64,000 nucleotides of DNA from Acridotheres tristis (GCA_037013685.1 CM072897.1:20348143-20412142); one strand, 5' to 3'; counted from the first letter of the stretch, positions 23,974 through 35,916 are shown. Notes: generated by a model not told the origin, from the sequence alone. A program made the numbers and translations.

Positions 23974-24030
23974 CTCCGCTGCAGCCGATCCCGGACTGGG
24001 AGCTGCGACGTGCGCCGGGATGCTCCGGGA
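23974..24030 (-). other. DUOXA1: Putative DUOXA1 non-coding exon 1
   Basis: On the minus strand a GC-rich segment ends in CAGCGGAG followed by the donor GTAGGC. Its 5' limit is unknown and may run into the neighbouring 20-bp tandem repeat. Confidence 0.4.
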
Positions 24031-24106
24031 AGCGCCGGGATGCTCCGGGAAGAGCCGTGATGTTCCGGAACGAGCCGTGATGCTCCGGAACGAGCCGTGA
24101 TGCTGC
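24012..24106. repeat. 20-bp GC-rich minisatellite at the DUOXA1 start
   Basis: About 4.7 tandem copies of a 20-base unit begin at 24012, 24032, 24052, 24072 and 24092. Copies 1 and 2 are identical to each other; copies 3 and 4 differ from each other by one base. Units 3 and 4 carry TCCGGA palindromes, extended to TTCCGGAA in unit 3. The repeat lies at or just upstream of the inferred first exon. Confidence 0.85.
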
Positions 24107-27100
24107 CTGCCTGCCTGCTCACATTTCCTGCCAAGGCTGCGGGCGAGGAGCCAGCCTGCCGTGCAGTCACGGCTGCGTTTCTCCCAGCGTTTCTTAGAGT
24201 GTTTGACTCCAAAGGTGATTGGATCATCCAGCCTAACCCACAGTGGAGCAGTCGCTCCGGCACTGCCTGGGCACGCAGGGGAGCGATGGGCTGGCGCAGT
24301 CCTGGGAAAGGTTTGCCTTCTTCTCCTTGGCTTTTCTTGCAGAACAGTAAAAAGTCCAGTTCCATATAGCATGATGACCCTGGAGCTGCCAGGCCCTTCT
24401 GGACCCTGGTGGGACCAGAGATGTTCAAAGCCCTCATCTGCACTGCCTGGTGAAGGTTCCTGGTGAAGCTGAGATCATTGAGCACAGGCTGCGGCTGCAT
24501 GGCATCCTTGACGACCCCGCTCCTGACTCCATCCCTGCGGGAGTTTCCCTGACTGAGCTGTTGGTCCCCAGGCAAGGTGTCTAGAGGTGCTCCCAGCCCC
24601 ACTATGCAGAAGATGCGCAGGTTTGCAACCTGGCCGTGACATGGAAATCATGGAAATCCAAACTTTTGGGGTTTGCTCCTGTACTTTGGCATTTTAGTTG
24701 GCTGAAGAATGTTGTATTGATACTGAGAAGGACCAGCGTGGCAGAAACACTCTCCTGACCCATGTTTGGGGTCTTCCCTCTGAAACTGGCATAGCCATCC
24801 CCTGGATATTTCTTTTTTGCATCCCAGTGAACAGGGGCTGGCTGAGTACCCACCCCCTTGGCAGAGGGAGATACAAACAAGTGTTCACTCATATCCAACA
24901 GGAAATAAAGGCATTTTTTGGGCAAAGACTTTGCCATTTCCCCTCAAATCCCCAACTTGTCTTATCCAGTCTGACCACTGAATCCCTCCCCAAGAGTTGT
25001 TTAAAAAAATTAGAAGGTGGCAAGGATGATGTAGCAGGGGAATGTGTGCAGAGATGTGCTGTGGAGCTGTCTGGTGGGGTCGTGGCACCAGCTCCAGCTC
25101 TGACAGCCTCTGCAAAGCAGAGGGAGACATGGACATCACAGCAAATAGAGCAAATCCTTAGGGTGATCACATGGACACCCGTGGGGCTTTGGACCTGTTG
25201 GAAAGGTGGAACCACCTCTCCCTCCAGTGTGGAAGAGGATAACTGAGGAGGTGGCTGGTAACTGAGAGGATGAAATTAATCAAGATGGGGAGGATACAAC
25301 CATGTGAAGTGATGTGTGGGATGAGGGTCTAAAAGCATCTCTTGTTGCACTCCCTGGAGCTGGGAGAGGCAGCAGAGGGATGAGCCCTGCACTGGCTTGG
25401 TTAAACCAATGTGTGGAGTTTACCTTCAGAAGGGATTGGGGCACGGTGGGTTTGGGGCTGTTCAGGCAAGCATCACAAACAGGTCCTTTGGGAGGATATC
25501 CTATTCCCAAAAATGAAAACAAGGGGGAGGGAGTTCCCCTTCTTCTCTAAAGGTGACCAGCAACACAAAGGTTTGAGTGCAAGGACGTCAGGGAGCTCCT
25601 AGAAATGCTGTGGTTCTCCCATCTGTCCCCAGCAGTGACAGACATGGGCCATGACTGTGTCAGTGGGATGCTCCCCTTCCCTGGAGTGCTGATGAGATCA
25701 TATTCTGGAAGTGTGAGAAAACTGCTTGATTTACCCCCCACCCAGCATATAGGAAGAGGCTATTATTACGACTAGGTTTTTGTGTTTTCCTCCTTTTTAA
25801 ATTTTAAATTTTCTTAGTCTTTTCTGCAGGTAATAAAGCTGCGTATTTCATCACACAGTTTCCAGGGAACATTACACATTTTCCAAGGAGTTTCTTCTCC
25901 CACTGTCAGCACCCTGCCCTTGCTGGGGCAGCCCTCTTCCTTGGGCAGCTTCTGCTTCACTCCCTCCGGAGAGATGGATCCCCCGATTAGAGATGAGTCA
26001 TTTCATCCAGGTCACCGGGGAGAGGTGGGGGCGAGGGGAGGGGCACCCATCACCTCTTGTGCAAGCGGGTGTTGAGTGCTGCATTAGCCCTCCTCTCTCG
26101 GTGTTGAACCAACCACCTCAGTGCCGGGATGTGCAGTGAGGAAAGAGTGGGTACATGCCGGGGCAAGGAGGCGATTTTGGGGATGCACCAGGAAGATTTC
26201 CGCCAGACCCATTGGAGCCAGAAAGATAGATGTGGTGCTTATATCCAGGAGTCACTCTGCCCCATAGCTGTCCCTCAAAAGTTACACATTTTGAGAGGAG
26301 GAGAAGGTGTTGCTACCCACTACACTGACCAGTGGGTTTCATATCTTGTGATGGAGACAGCTCAGGGTTATGTGAAAGGACTGCCAGGAGATGGAGGCAA
26401 AGCTCAACAGGAGTCACATATCATCCTGGTGGGAACTGAAACAGGAGGGGTTTCAGCCACATTTCGAGGAAATCCTCATCTAGAAATTGTGTTGAGTGTT
26501 CAGCCCTCTGACCCTTCCAAGAGCCAAGAGAGGAACAATTCTCTGGACATGTTCTAGACCTTCTGTGGCACATGACAGGAAGAGCCTCTTACTTTGGGTA
26601 CTTGATCATCTCTACTTCTAGTCCCAAACAGTTCCTTTCAACTCCTGCCAGTGTTACAGGTTTCCATGTGTCCTCAGAAATACAGGGGACAGAAACCTAG
26701 CTGTCCCATTGCCCTCCTAAATATCTCCATTCCACCCAGGGACTCCATGTGTGACCCCATGGGCACTAAGACTCATGTCTGAGTGAGCTGGTCCCATTCC
26801 TTCCCTTGTTCCTTCCTGGGGTTACCCAGCTACTGTTGACAGACCCCAAGTGGCCCTTCCAGGCTGCCCTAATGGCAGCTCTGCAACAGGGATACAGGGA
26901 GGGATCATGGCAGGTCTAAGCTGATACCTTGGGAGGTGGGAGAGGAGGGGAAGAAGTCACCATCTTGCATCTGTTACAGGCTTTTCCATCAGAGAGCAAG
27001 TGGATTTGTCAGCTCCCAAATTGACCCTCCAGACTCATCCCAGAGTGTCTCCTTTATCTAACAGAGCTCTGCCCTGGTGTCAGTCTTGGGAAGTGCATTA

Positions 27101-28054
27101 GCTGTGGGATGCATTTTATCAGGGATTTTACTGCCCCAGCTTGGGGAACCTTGTCCCCACACATGACAGCCCTTCCTGCCAGTTTAATGTAACCATCAGG
27201 GAGCTGAACTTTTCCCAGGTTTGCTGGGGCTTGTTAATGATGCACTGTGTGGTAATTAGCACTTTCATCCCTGGTTGCATCTTAAAGAGCTTTCTCTTGT
27301 AATCCCTGGCATTAGAGGCCAATTTTAAGCAATAAACATTTTTCCATGGAAACTCCTCTGTCTTGTATCTCTCTGCCAGCCTTGGAATGCCTTCACACTC
27401 TTCCTGAGGGGTGTGAGCTTCCAGATCTCAGATCAGCAGAGTGAGCATTGTGGTGGAAGATATCCAAGGCAGATTTGGGGTTGGCCAGGTCTGCTATGCA
27501 TGTTCTCTACCAGTTCTGGTTGTCACAAAAGCTTTGATGGATGATGGTCTTTGCTCTGGAGACAAATTTCAGGAGGAAATGCCCTGGAATGGGTGTTTCC
27601 TCTGAGGAGAAAGGCTTCAATAACTCTCTTTTCTTCTGCCAATGAGAGAAATGGATACATGGAGATGAAAGGGGAGAAAAAAAAAAAAAAGAAAAGTAAA
27701 ACTGTTTATTAACAAAGCAAGATATCCGCAGGAAAAAAAGAAAACAGAACCTCATACCCCACCCCCACCTCGCTGCGTGGCTGAGAGGCAAAGATGGGTG
27801 GCCTCCCTTCTTTGTCTCTGAGAAGGAGGGAGAAAAGAATTCACGCAGCAGCTGGGAACCTGTTGGATTTCTGGCGTGGGTCTTCTCACAGCAGCCAAAG
27901 TTGATGGATTTTAAAGTCCTTTCTCATGTTGGTTCAGCTCCTCCGAGGTCCCCCGCCGCCTCCCCAGAAGGGCTGAAAAGAAAAACAAGCCAAGTGGAAA
28001 ACAGTTCAAGGGGGAAAAAGCAGCCGAGAGGATTCCCGGTACAGGGGAGGGGAC
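24107..28054. other. Gene-poor interval, left part
   Basis: In mammals DUOX1 would begin here on the plus strand, head to head with DUOXA1. I searched for the conserved DUOX N-terminal strings ([27 protein letters not shown]) and found none. Open frames, including one of 142 codons at 26129-26557, match no family that I know. An A-rich run lies near 27675-27690. Confidence 0.4.
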
Positions 28055-28184
28055 GGGAAGGGAAGGGAAGGGAAGGGAAGGGAAGGGAAGGGAAGGGAAG
28101 GGAAGGGAAGGGAAGGGAAGGGAAGGGAAGGGAAGGGAAGGGAAGGGAAGGGAAGGGAAGGGAAGGGAAGGGAAGGGAAGGGAA
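28055..28184 (+). repeat. (GGGAA)26 microsatellite
   Basis: This is an uninterrupted pentanucleotide array of 130 bases, purine-only on the plus strand. It creates artificial open frames on both strands. Array length is likely to vary between individuals. Confidence 0.97.
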
Positions 28185-31100
28185 AAAAATCTTTTGGCTT
28201 CAAGCTAGCTAAAAACTAATCCCACGAACAGAACAGTGCAACATTCCTGGTCCACCCTGGAGAGAGATTGAACCAAAATCACGCTGGAGCCCAAAACTTA
28301 CCAGGCCACCCCCTGGTCCATCTGAAAGCTACAGCACCCGTTTCCTGGGCGTGAAGCAGACAGGTAGAGAATAAAAAATCATTATAAAATCACCCCAAGA
28401 CAACGATGTTCAGAGGTCTACCCTCCCAGTGGTCCTGTCCCACCAAACATCACCCTGGGATGGTGTCTTGCAGTTGGTGACAGTCCTGCTGTGAGTGAGG
28501 GGTTGAACCACAGGCCTTCAGTAGTCCCCCACCAGAATTTATACGAGACTGAAAGTCCTGTTCCTCCATCATAGTCTCACAGGTCTCCCAGCAGAGCTGG
28601 TTCCCTACAACCTTTCAGGCTATGTGTCTCCCGTCTTTCCAGGGAAAGGACACATGGCAGAGAGATGGGAAGCTGGCCCTTCATGAAATGACAGGGTCTT
28701 TTAAAGTCTAGGTCTGCCATGCAAATGTTCCCAGGCAAGAAAAACAGAGTCCCCCTTTTTCCAAATCCCAGATAAGTATTCCCACAAGTCTTCTTGCCCT
28801 GCTGGGAGCTGCCTTATCCCTTTCCATGGCACTTGTATCCAGGTCCTGGAGCAGGTTGCTGCCACTCATACCAGTGACATGGCCAGGCTGGAGCTGCTTT
28901 CTTGAGTCCGTGCTGGAGGCTGGTGGCTCCCTTATCAGTGCCACCACCCTGAACCAGTGTTTGCTGGTTTTGGCTTGAAAACACTTGGAACAGGTACAGA
29001 TTCAGTTTTGAAGGGAAAGGTGTTCCTTGGCATGTGAGACGCTGGGACATGTCAACAAGGCTGTGGGAACAGTGAGAGCAGGAAATGGAAAGAAAGGAGT
29101 GTCCTAAGTTTACCCTTTCTATATCCTACCTGGAGTAAGAAGGGGTCTTACCGTATCCACCTCTGCCTACTCCTTTAGGAAGATTTGCCCGAATTACTGC
29201 TTGCCTTATCTTCCCACAGTAGAAAAACACCTCAGTGTGGTGGTACTGACCTACACATATTTTATAAAATCCATCAATTCCATGGCAATTCTGTAGCTCT
29301 ACAATTCCTGGCACAGTCTCAACATTGTGCAAGGAGTCCAAAGAATGGCTGGTGGACATGGTAGGAGGTGTCTTATGTCACCTTCCTCTGCAGCACAGCA
29401 GGACCATGAGCTGTTGCTGGTGCAATTTCCCAGTGCTACGTCAGGTGTACTCTGTTCACTGTACTTTATACTCCACGAGCCTGAAGAACCAAAAAAATTA
29501 TGAATACCTTATTCGTATTGGAATCCTTGGCTTCTTCTCAGCCCCGTATGGAGGTTAAAATGAATAGAAATGAAAATGGCAGTGAGATTGTGCTGGACCT
29601 TCTCTCACTGCACTCCAGCACCCTGATGATTTGGGGAGTCCTGTGGGGAGGGTCCTGTGGCAGAAGGGCTCGCATCGAACCCCACAGCTGGTTTTGTCCC
29701 TGCTGCTCTAGGGCTGTTTTCATCCCATTAAAAAGCCCATAAAGTAAGAATCTGTTTGTCTGTTGCTGGGGTGATCCCTATCTCTTGCTCTAAGGAGCAG
29801 TACTTGGTGCATACACACTGTAAGAATATCTCCTGAGCACAGTAATATAGAGGGCTTTGGATCAGACACAGCCCTGAGACCTTCCAGACTGGGCAGGCAG
29901 GTAGCTGCCAACACAGCCAAGCACCCGTGCCTCTTTCCTTGGGTTATTCACAGCAGGAGAACACTCAGGATTTCAATGCTCCATGTTCTATGATGTCCAT
30001 GCTGTAGTTGCTGAAGTACAGTCCATCCCAGTCCAGAGCAAGGCGTTTCCTTGGGGCCAGGGTGAACACATTTCTTGGGGGAAGATTTAGCTTGGGACCA
30101 TCCACACTTGGAGTCATTTCATATCCCAGATGGCTGGGATTTCTCCTGGGCTGAGAAAGAGGGTCAAGAGAAGGGTTTCCTCTAAAGACCAGAGCAGTGA
30201 GAACAGGCTGGTGTCCAGGGAATTTGACCCTTTCTCATTTCCAAGTGAAACTGGAGAACTGTTGTTCCAGTGCGAAGTGGATTCCGGACTGCTGGGGCTC
30301 CCACAGATGTACCAGACCTTTGGCAGGTCCCTTACTGTCTACCATTGCACATTTTCTGATCTTTAGTTGAATCTCTTCTTGAGGCCTCAGCCAAGAGCCA
30401 AGGACCTGATGCAATGAAAGTCTTCATCACAGGAAAAATGTTCTGTGGGTTGAGATACATTTGATGGCTGAAAGATTACAAAAAAATAAAAGTAGTAATA
30501 ATACTAGTGTTACGTCATACTACTACTACTAATGATTATAGCTGTAATTTAAGAAAAAATGTTAAAAGAATACCCAAGAGAAAAAGGGGATACACAGTTC
30601 ATGATCACCATCTGCTGATCAGTGCCCAGATTGTCCCTGAGAGCAATCAGAGGCTCCTGGCCAATTCCTCCCAGTTTATATATGGATTATGATGTTCTGT
30701 AGTATGGAATATCCCTCAGCTCTCCTGGCCATGTTTCCCCCAACTTCCTGGGCAACTCCTCACTGGCAGAACATGGGACACTGAAAAGTCCTTGACTTAG
30801 AGTAAGCTCAGCAACAGCCAAAACATCCTTGTGTTGTCGACATTACTCTTGTGCCAAATCCAAACCACAGCACTGGACCAGCTACTGAGGAAAAATCCCA
30901 GTAAAACTAGGGCAGTAGCCATCCCTTGCCCATATCACTGATAGCATGCCATGTTCCACACTTCCGAAGACTCCACCACCTTTCCTGTGTTCTGATGGAT
31001 ATACACACACACAGATCATTGCCTCAGTTGATGGACTATGCTTGTAAAAGTCCATTGAATTCATTTTGACCGTGGCATTGGGTTCCAGCTGTCTTTCAGG

Positions 31101-31311
31101 GAACAAAAGTTTGTTCCATCACCACTGCATTTGTCCAGTTTCATCAAAGTTCATCCTTTGTTAATATGATGATCAGAGGGAAGTTAGTTTCAGAACCCCA
31201 AATCCAGACAGTGCTGTGAGGTGCCTGGTGGGATGAGGAGTGTGTAGAAGTGATAATACGCAGCATTATGTACCAACTAACTTCATGCAATTGAATTTAT
31301 TGGCTGTTCTC
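28185..31311. other. Gene-poor interval, central part
   Basis: No gene was recognised. The minus-strand open frames near 29126-29560 lie where the env region would follow the retroviral integrase remnant at 31.3-31.7 kb, but I saw no diagnostic envelope motif, so no call is made. Confidence 0.35.
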
Positions 31312-31314
31312 ACC

Positions 31315-31680
31315 CTAGATCAAATTGCCTTGAGGCACAGATTGGGCTTTCCCATCTTCCAGCATCACCCACAATGTACACTCAGGTCCTTGAGTGAAAG
31401 GAATCTCACAGATGGGTTTGCCTTTGCCTGAGGCAAGAATAACCCAGTTTGTTTTCTCCAGCATATTCTTTATGTGCTCTGCAGGAATTTTATCCCATTC
31501 TACTGTACTTGAAGGTTTGGATTGGGCAGGGCCAGCCCAACAGGCAGATCCCCTGATGTTGACTGAGCAGTAGTTGGCCCTGGTTAAATGCATATCCCAG
31601 TTGTTTGAAGGTCCCATCACCCTCTCAGTGTCGTCTTTACCAGTTCGATTTTTCCAGAGGCTGGTGAATGATAGGGAAAA
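31315..31680 (-). mobile_element. Endogenous retrovirus pol remnant (integrase C-terminal part), broken
   Basis: On the minus strand, 31644-31676 encodes a string like the end of the retroviral integrase catalytic core (PYH...SGK.E, the glutamate of the D,D-E triad). A frame change follows, then 101 open codons at 31315-31620 with Trp- and Cys-rich text resembling the region after the core. The two parts are in different frames, so this is a dead fragment. The long terminal repeats were not located. The family assignment is by motif only. Confidence 0.5.
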
Positions 31681-31727
31681 GTGAGCTGGTAGGTCATATC
31701 ATAAGGAAAAGGCCTTTGAACGCCTTA

Positions 31728-32215
31728 TAACAGAATCACAGGATCATTGAGGTTGCAAAAGTCCTCTAAGACCATTGAGTCCACTATGTGACCAATCCCC
31801 ACTTTGTCAACCAGACCAGAGCACTGAATGCCACATGGAGTCTTTCCTTGAACACCTCCAGGGATGGGGACTCTCTCTCCTGAGCAGCCCCTTTCAATAC
31901 CTGACCACCCTTTCCATGAAAAAATTTCTCCTGATGTCCAACTTGAACATCCTCTGACACAGCTTGAGGCCATTTCCTCTTGTCCTGTCCCTAGAAGCAG
32001 ATCCCAACCCCACCTGGCTGCATGCTCCTGTCAGGAAGTTGTGGAGAGACAGAAGATCCCCACTGAGCCTCCTTTTCTCCAGGCTGAGCCCCTCCAGCTC
32101 CTTCCCCAGTTCTATTCCCTTCTCTGGACATGTTCCAGTCCTCCAATGTCCTTCTTGGAGTGAGAGGCCCAGAGCTTCCCCCCAGGGCTAGAGGTGCTTC
32201 AGCAGTGCCCAGCAC
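31728..32215 (-). repeat. CR1 LINE fragment (antisense on plus strand)
   Basis: The plus strand starts with a reversed tail (AGAATCACAGGATCATTGAGG) and continues through CCAGGGATGGGGACTCT and CTCCTGATGTCCAACTTGAAC. It then passes GAGCCTCCTTTTCTCCAGGC, all standard CR1 text read from the opposite strand. The copy adjoins the retroviral remnant. Confidence 0.9.
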
Positions 32216-34900
32216 AGGCACTGTCCTGGGCTGTGGCCATGTTAGTTTTGATACAAGCCAGCTGCTGTTCGCCTTTTTGGCCACTTGCAATCTCTGCATG
32301 GTTTGAGATTGTACACTGCATTTAACCTCACCTCCTCTGCACTAGGATGCTCTGCTCCCTGGAAATCGTTTGGATACAGTGCCGAGCTCTGGAAATCCAC
32401 TTCCTGGGGTTGTCCCAGTCTCTGTCATGGCTGGATTTACCTTGGTCAGGTCAGGGTTTGATGTTCATATCAGGATTTGAAGAGCTTTCCCTGGAGGAGC
32501 GTGGGGGATGGCAATGGATTTGACTGTTTTGCTTCCTGATGGCAGCCTGCTTCCTTCCCTCCCTTCCTTATTGCCTGGCTTGTGAGTCTCCTGTGGAAGA
32601 GAGATCAGAGGAGGGAGCACCCCAACGTGGGGCATGATGTCTTTGCAAGAACAAAGCAGGAGGAGGAGTGTCAGTGAGCACGACAGAGAGCACTTCACTA
32701 AGCCTGGGACAGCAATGACACCAAGTGGTGGCAGTGGACTTTCACTGACATCCCTCTGAGACAGCTCCTACTCTGAGTCAGTCCTATAAGCAAAGACACA
32801 AATGTCAATCGTGAAGGTGACTTGTGTCTATTTATCTCACTTCATGAGATAAATACTTCATGAGATAAAGCTTCAAGTTCTTTTCCCATCCCTGGGGTCA
32901 TGCCATGGCCTCAGGTTGTGGGGGAAGCCCAGGAACAGCAATGGTCACAGCTGTAAATGAGCTCTTGGGCTTCCAAAGAAAGGGGAGAGCCTGGGATGTT
33001 CACAGGTCTGAACATCCCAAGAAAGTCGTCCCAGTGATCCTGAGGGGCCTTGTTGCCTCTCTGCTTGCAGTGCACAGAAACAGCAAGTTCTGCTGTGAGC
33101 AAGGACTTGAGCACCAGTGGCAGCATGGCAGGTTATCCTCAAACCAGAGGAGCAACAAGAAAAAATCAGACCTGTGAAAAAACCCAAAGTGAAGAATTTA
33201 CTCATTTTCTAAGCTTGGGCACAAAGCATTGGTGCTGGAACTTTCCAAGAACACGACCTGGTGAGTGATAGGACATTGTGCTCAGCCTATGTATGCTGTG
33301 CCAGCAGGTGAATGTCAGAAAGGTGGATGACAGGACAGAGCCAGAAAATTGTCAAAAAATTATGAGTTTCTTCAAAAGATTTCCTGATTCTCTCAGTTTA
33401 TAATTGAAATTCAAGAGGAAATAGCGGTTTAGGGCTTGAGTGGCTGTTTACCTGTGAGGGAGAAATAGAAACATTGAAACAGCTGAGCAGTGGACCCAGC
33501 CTTCATACATGGAGGTTTTCAAGCCCTGAGTAACCCAGTCGGAGCTCAGGGCTCATTTTGCTTTGGGCAGATGGCTGGACTACAGATCTGCTGAGATTTT
33601 CTCCAGCCTGAGTCATCCTGTGCTTGTAGGATGGTGTCCAAGGCAGGTGCTGGGCACTCAGGGCTCGGGGGCCCAACATTGCTCCAATCTGTGCAGCAGA
33701 AGGAGGATGAAGAGATGCTCCCCAGTGGAACATGCACTCCTTGAATGGACCACTGCCTTGGAAGGTACTGCCTGTGGAAGACTCATCCATGAAAGAGCAG
33801 GTATATCCCTCCTGCCTTCAGCTGTCGCTTCTACAGGGGGACTGAGTGTCACCTGCAGTGACAACAAGGAGGAGGAGAGGTGCTGAGAGTGAGCCGAGCA
33901 AAGGGGAGGGGAGGTGCCTTCCCCAGGTGTGAAAATGCTTGGGGGGGTTGTTTTTTCCAAAACCTGAATCAAACACTTAAATTAACTTATATTCCCCAAG
34001 GCAAGCCTCTTTTGCCCATAGCAGTAGTCAACAAGTGACCTCACTCTTTTTTATCTCAGCCCAGAGGAGAGTGATTGAGGGCTGGGGACACACAGAGGCA
34101 GCTGAACAGGTTCTGGCTGGGTCAGAGGAAGAATGAGGATCTTACCTGGGTGCCTCATGGCCAGGAACCTGTTCCCCCTCCAGTGAGCTTGACAGAGTGG
34201 TCCCATAACACATCAAGTCAGGAACCCCATTAGGCTGTCAGTCCCTCACACTGCTGGCTGAGGGGCATCTGGTTTCCTCCAGTATCAAACACAATCCACA
34301 GTGTCATTATTTTTCTTGCTAATAATTAGTTTTAAGTCAAGGCTTTACTCCAGCTAATGAAAAGGTGAGCTGGGGGTCATCCACATCCCAAAACACAGCA
34401 GCAAGTCTGGGCAAAAAAGTAGACATTAGAGGGAGGATTCCTGCATGAATGATTGCAGGACAGTGGAAAACTTCTTGAGCAAAGCTGGTGGGTAGGAGAC
34501 CATGAAGGACTAACAAAGGGAACAGATACAGATGGGCTGTTCACCAGGGGCTGCAGCCAAGCAACTGCTCCAGTGAGGAAGAGGAGGCTTCACAGGATCT
34601 GAACTATCCTTGAAAGGATAGTGAGCATGGTGGGAAGGTCTCTGACCGTGGTTTTGATCCCTCTACTACTTATCAGCGTCTTCAGATGCTGGATCATCCC
34701 TTGGCTTGGTGTGACCTGGCTCTGAGGTTCCTGTTCTTGGGCAAAGGGCTCTCCTCCTGTGGGATCAAAGGATCAGGTTGAATTTATCATCAGAATTGTG
34801 GGGAACAGAGTGTGAAAATTTATGGTTTCATTTATGGCATCACTCTAGGCTCTGCAGCCAGGTTTTGCTCTTCCTGGGGACATCCCCAGGACCATGGAGA
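32216..34900. other. Gene-poor interval, right part
   Basis: No exon with family similarity was seen. Open frames up to about 107 codons occur on both strands and overlap each other, as expected by chance in GC-moderate sequence. Confidence 0.4.
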
Positions 34901-34924
34901 TACTCAAAGGAAAGGCTGACACAG

Positions 34925-35292
34925 TAGCAATTGCTCAGCTGGGAGGACAGAAGGCTCTGTAGACACCTTAGAGCCTCTGCCAATGCCTAGAGGGGCTCCA
35001 AGAGAGCTGGAGAGGGACTTGAGTCAAGGGCCTGGAGTGACAAGGCAAGGGGGAAATGGCTTCCTACTGCGAGAGGGCAGTTAGATCAGATATTGGAAAG
35101 GAATTTTTCCCTGAGAGGGTGGTGAGGGCCTGGCACAGGCTGCCAAAAGCAGCTGTGGCTGCACCATCCCTGGAAATGTCCAAGACCAGGCTGGACAGGG
35201 CTTGGAGCAATCTGGGATAGTAGCAGGTGTCCCTGCCCCTGGACTATGGCCATAAGGTGTGCCTTCTAACCCAACCCATTCTATGATCCCAT
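34925..35292 (+). repeat. CR1 LINE fragment, 3' part
   Basis: CR1 body text (CTCCAAGAGAGCTGGAGAGG, GGCTGGACAGGGCTTGGAGC) is followed by the tail CCATTCTATGATCCCATGA. Confidence 0.9.
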
Positions 35293-35469
35293 GACCCCCA
35301 CAAGTGGCTGGCAGCCACAGGGTGCATCTGTGAGCAGCACTTTCAGAAGGTATAAAACCAGAGTCTGCTCATGGGACTGTTCTATCATACATTTCAGCCA
35401 GGTCCCAGCTCCCTTCTCTAGCCATCCTGCACAACAAAAGGCCCTGGGGCTCTACCTCTGCCCCTGTGA

Positions 35470-35751
35470 GTGTTTGACTGCATGCACGAGGTGAGGGTGC
35501 ACCAAGCCATCATCACAAAGCAGCCTCATCATCGGACTGAGTGTTTGATGGCCAAGGCCAATGAGCCTGTAATAAACGTGAGGTGCCACAAGGCCAGGAC
35601 TCTGATTGAGCCAGAAATCCCACCGCTGCCAAAACAGTATTTTGCTGGTAATATTCCCAGCAAAAAGAGTCACGAAGATGCTCCAGTGATGAGTGGTGTG
35701 ATCAGCTCACCTACGAGTGCTGTTTTATCATGTCAGGGTCTCCACCAGTGA
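35470..35751 (+). CDS. Unassigned 93-codon ORF, possibly a terminal exon
   Basis: This open frame, converging on the NMB 3' end, encodes a basic, proline-containing protein (strings such as EPEIPPLPKQYFAGN and SKKSHEDAPVMSG) with little low complexity. I do not recognise it. It has no CpG promoter and no identified upstream exon. It may be chance, or the last exon of a gene whose other exons I missed. Confidence 0.2.
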   Translation: MFDCMHEVRVHQAIITKQPHHRTECLMAKANEPVINVRCHKARTLIEPEIPPLPKQYFAGNIPSKKSHEDAPVMSGVISSPTSAVLSCQGLHQ

Positions 35752-35910
35752 GCAGAGGCTGCAGGGACTGAATCCAGCCCCTCTGAGCTGTTGAGAGCCA
35801 GGCACTTCCCTTCACCCTGCCCCAAGGTGCTCCTGCTCGTCATTCCCCCTGCACAAGCTCTGGGGGTCAGCCTCCCTACCCACACACAGGAGTCTGTGCA
35901 AAGAGCCAGT

Positions 35911-35916
35911 TTTATT
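35911..35916 (-). terminator. NMB: Polyadenylation signal of NMB
   Basis: TTTATT on the plus strand is AATAAA on the minus strand, 204 bases after the NMB stop codon. It defines a 3' end near 35895. Confidence 0.7.

Noticed and set aside
23970..24602. 210-codon minus-strand ORF
   Set aside because: It runs through the 20-bp minisatellite (period not divisible by 3, so few stops by chance) and the DUOXA1 promoter, with no family similarity.
28006..28203. Long repetitive ORFs (GREGKGREGK and PFPSLPFPSL)
   Set aside because: They are translations of the GGGAA microsatellite and not proteins.
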